A DNA stretch of 64,000 nt, taken from NCBI RefSeq assembly GCF_002592045.1, contig NZ_MEJG01000001.1, positions 372,001 to 436,000 on the forward strand, written 5' to 3'. The notes under the pieces were generated by a model that did not search any database, had not been told where the DNA came from, and was given only the letters and a program-made list of their open reading frames with translations. The first letter of the stretch is position 1; every line of letters starts with the position of its first letter. A program made the translations under genes and the position numbers. Positions 61,565-64,000 of this stretch are shown piece after piece. This stretch comes from Parasaccharibacter apium. Its GTDB lineage: Bacteria; Pseudomonadota; Alphaproteobacteria; Acetobacterales; Acetobacteraceae.

Positions 61565-63532
61565 ATGTCTGAACAAGATGGCATATCCCTCAAGGATTCA
61601 TCAGCCGATGCACGCTATCCCGATTCCACGGGCCAGCCTACGTCCATCCCTCCCCAAGCCGAGGGGGGGCATGTGCGCCCCAAAGGGCTCGGGGCTATGC
61701 TCGCAGCGTTGGGCGTGGTGTATGGTGATATCGGGACCAGCCCGCTCTATGCTCTGCAATCCTCTATCCGCACCGTGGGGACAGAAACTCATCCCGCCCA
61801 AACATGGGAGGTTATCGGCCTTACCAGCCTGACCTTCTGGGCCTTAATGCTCATTGTAACTATCAAATACGTTATGCTCGTTATGCGGGCCGACCATAAT
61901 AAAGAGGGTGGTATTATTGCCCTCATGGCCTTGGCACAACGCGTTTGCAAATCCACCTATTTTCGCTGGGTGTTTGGTTTAATTGGGATTGCTGGGGCCT
62001 GCCTCTTTTTTGGTGATGGCATTATTACGCCCGCTATCTCCGTTCTCTCCGCTGTGGAAGGGGTGGAAGTCTCCGTCCCCGACGCGTCGCCCTTCATCAT
62101 CCCTGCCGCGATTATGGTGCTATTGGGCTTATTTGCAGCCCAAGCCCTCGGTACTGGCAAAATTGGGCGTGCCTTTGGCCCGATTATGTTGGTTTGGTTT
62201 GTCACCATCGCCCTCTTAGGCGCGCGCGCCATTACACTGCATCCAGGGATTATGCTCGCTCTCTCCCCCCTAGAGGCTATCCGCTTCATCGTCACCCACG
62301 GGAAGCTTTCCTTCGTTGCGCTCGGCTCTGTTGTACTATCCGTTACGGGGGCAGAAGCCCTTTATGCGGATATGGGGCATTTTGGTCGCTCTCCTATTCG
62401 TTATGTCTGGATATTCCTCGTGCTGCCCGCTTTGACGCTCAACTACTTTGGGCAAGCGGCCATGATTATCCATAACCCCACGACCTTGGCGAACCCCTTC
62501 TACTACCTCGCCCCACATTGGATGCAAATCCCAATGCTGCTGCTGGCTACATGCGCTACCATTATTGCTAGCCAGGCTGGTATTTCCGGTAGCTTCTCAC
62601 TCTGCCGGCAACTCATTCAACTAGGGTACTTACCTCGTACACGCATTATTCACACCAACCCGCATGAGGAAGCGCAAATCTACTTGCCCTCCTTCAACTG
62701 GATGTTGGCCTTTGGTTCTGTTGTACTGGTACTCGCCTTCCGCTCTTCTGCGGCTCTGGCTTCAGCTTACGGCATTGCCGTGACGGGGACCTTCCTCTGC
62801 ACCTGTGTGCTCTCTATGGTCGTGTTCCACCGCGTTTTCCAATGGAAGAGCTACGCTGTGGGGGTTGTATTCGGCTTCTTCTTCCTCCTTGATGGCGTGT
62901 TCTTCTCCGCCAATGTGATGAAGATTCCAGAGGGCGGATGGGTACCGCTCAGCATCGCAGCGGGAAGCACACTCATCATGACCACATGGCAGCGGGGCCG
63001 TCAGCTCATCCGTAATACAAAGAAACGCGACGCCGTGCCGATGGGCTCCTTCATCACACGCCTTACCCAATCCCGTACCATCCGCGTGCCCGGTCTTGCA
63101 GTCTTTCTGACCTCCGACCCGGAGATGGTCCCCGATGCCCTCCTTTATAACCTGCGCCATAACAAGGTTCTTCATCAAACGGTCTTGTTTGTAACGGTCC
63201 AAACACTTGACCAACCAGAGGTTGAAGCTGCCGAGCGCATGACTGTTAAGGAGCTCTCACCGGGCATCCGCCGTGTTATCCTGCGTTATGGGTTTATGGA
63301 GATGCCAAATCTCCCCGTTACCCTCGCCCAGATGACTGAAATGGACTTCGACCCCATTCAGGCCTCTTACTTCACCTCTCATGACCTCGTCTTCCGCTCC
63401 AAAGTGCCGAAGATGTCGCTCTGGCGGATGTGGATTTTCCTTTATCTGCTCAATAACGCGACCTCTATTTCGGAGTTCTTCCGTATTCCACCAGAGCGCG
63501 TTATGGAGTTCGGGGTGCGGGTCGCGATTTAA
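61565..63532 (+). CDS. kup: KUP-family potassium uptake protein
   Basis: A 655-residue potassium transporter with 12 membrane segments and a cytoplasmic C-terminal domain (residues about 490-655). Family motifs are GVVYGDIGTSPLYAL, the FGDGIITPAISVLSAVEG region, and GAEALYADMGHFG. KUP/Trk-like transporters move K+ with protons and work at low pH, suiting an acid-forming bacterium. The 159-base leader carries small inverted repeats, CCCC/GGGG and CCTGT/ACAGG, but I assign no riboswitch. hemW starts 2 bases after the stop. Confidence 0.94.
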   Translation: MSEQDGISLKDSSADARYPDSTGQPTSIPPQAEGGHVRPKGLGAMLAALGVVYGDIGTSPLYALQSSIRTVGTETHPAQTWEVIGLTSLTFWALMLIVTIKYVMLVMRADHNKEGGIIALMALAQRVCKSTYFRWVFGLIGIAGACLFFGDGIITPAISVLSAVEGVEVSVPDASPFIIPAAIMVLLGLFAAQALGTGKIGRAFGPIMLVWFVTIALLGARAITLHPGIMLALSPLEAIRFIVTHGKLSFVALGSVVLSVTGAEALYADMGHFGRSPIRYVWIFLVLPALTLNYFGQAAMIIHNPTTLANPFYYLAPHWMQIPMLLLATCATIIASQAGISGSFSLCRQLIQLGYLPRTRIIHTNPHEEAQIYLPSFNWMLAFGSVVLVLAFRSSAALASAYGIAVTGTFLCTCVLSMVVFHRVFQWKSYAVGVVFGFFFLLDGVFFSANVMKIPEGGWVPLSIAAGSTLIMTTWQRGRQLIRNTKKRDAVPMGSFITRLTQSRTIRVPGLAVFLTSDPEMVPDALLYNLRHNKVLHQTVLFVTVQTLDQPEVEAAERMTVKELSPGIRRVILRYGFMEMPNLPVTLAQMTEMDFDPIQASYFTSHDLVFRSKVPKMSLWRMWIFLYLLNNATSISEFFRIPPERVMEFGVRVAI

Positions 63533-63534
63533 GC

Positions 63535-64000
63535 GTGACCTCACCCTTACCTCTCGCCCTTTATATTCATTGGCCTTTTTGCCTCTCTAAATGCCCGTAT
63601 TGTGACTTCAACTCCCATGTACGGGAGACCATTCCGCAGGAACGTTTTACACAAGCCCTGCGGGATGAATTACGCTATGAGGCTGCTCTTTTAACGCAGG
63701 ATGCTCCCCGCCATCTTGTCTCCATCTTCTTCGGCGGGGGAACGCCCTCCCTCATGCAGCCAGAGGCTGTCCATCAGCTTATTGAGGATGCGCGCCAGCT
63801 TTTCCCTAGCGTGAATGACCTAGAGGTCACGCTAGAGGCTAATCCCACCAGTGTGGAAGCTGATAAGTTCCGTGCTTTTGCCCAAGCCGGGGTTAATCGC
63901 CTCTCCCTCGGCGTGCAGAGCCTACATGATGCAGACCTCGCCACGCTTGGCCGCCAACATTCCGCACAGCAAGCACTTACCGCGCTAGAGCTTGGACGTC
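63535..64000 (+). CDS. hemW: Radical SAM heme chaperone HemW, N-terminal part
   Basis: The first 155 residues of HemW; the gene leaves the window. GTG 63535 is 2 bases after the kup stop. The radical SAM cysteines are C16, C20 and C23 in FCLSKCPYCDFNSH, and FFGGGTPSLM and SLGVQSLHDADL follow in the usual order. HemW was long annotated as an oxygen-independent coproporphyrinogen oxidase, but binds heme and delivers it to proteins. Fit with hemA and the ccm genes is biological, not positional. Confidence 0.93.
   Translation, partial: MTSPLPLALYIHWPFCLSKCPYCDFNSHVRETIPQERFTQALRDELRYEAALLTQDAPRHLVSIFFGGGTPSLMQPEAVHQLIEDARQLFPSVNDLEVTLEANPTSVEADKFRAFAQAGVNRLSLGVQSLHDADLATLGRQHSAQQALTALELGR

Overview
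The window looks like chromosome from an acetic acid bacterium (Acetobacteraceae, Alphaproteobacteria). Pointers are an ALAS-type hemA, a SAM-II riboswitch in front of metZ, an ATP12 chaperone gene, a fused ispDF, and a set of Hint-domain proteins of a kind common in this family. Base composition is moderately GC-rich, with AT-rich islands. A nectar or insect-associated genus such as Bombella or Saccharibacter is possible, but the sequence alone does not settle the genus. Almost everything is chromosomal housekeeping; I saw no insertion sequence, prophage or CRISPR array.

Layout. 0-5.7 kb (+): the 3' end of an NDH-2 gene, a 2OG-Fe dioxygenase, a small exported protein, tRNA-Gly(CCC) on the minus strand, SAM-II riboswitch-metZ, apaG and ispDF. 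The ispDF reading frame is broken at a six-C run. 5.7-18.6 kb (-): a long co-directional run of EVE protein, EcsC protein, aat, an exported protein, bcp, a giant AsmA/YhdP-like gene, rarA, an RluA-family gene, asmA and atp12. 18.7-24.1 kb (+): a tight cytochrome c maturation cluster, ccmC-D-E-F-G-H-I, without ccmA or ccmB, plus a zinc-ribbon membrane protein. 24.2-27.3 kb: malic enzyme and fumarase. 27.3-29.7 kb (-): purF, cvpA and an unknown gene.

29.9-41.2 kb is a cell-surface region: a small exported protein overlapping a TpsB/FhaC-type secretion porin, then hemA, an MFS transporter, a 1850-residue autotransporter, and directly upstream a decayed fragment of a second autotransporter that still carries its terminator. 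41.2-48.8 kb is rich in metal and ion transport: a flavoprotein, two cation diffusion facilitators, a ClC channel/exchanger, and a COG0523 (CobW-like) GTPase coupled to a WD40 protein. 48.9-49.9 kb is an aldo/keto reductase.

50.2-55.9 kb holds the most unusual content: three tandem paralogues (about 530-545 residues each) with a shared N-terminal domain, a central Hint (hedgehog/intein-type) module and a shared C-terminal domain of unknown function. Each is followed by a hairpin and preceded by AT-rich DNA. The remainder is a lipoprotein, a DUF2272 lipoprotein, a rhodanese, cysK, rsmB, a YggS-type PLP protein, kup, and the 5' end of hemW running off the window.

Two apparent frame problems (ispDF and the second CDF gene) both sit at a run of exactly six C residues and would both be repaired by one extra C. 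This points to systematic homopolymer undercalling rather than real mutation.
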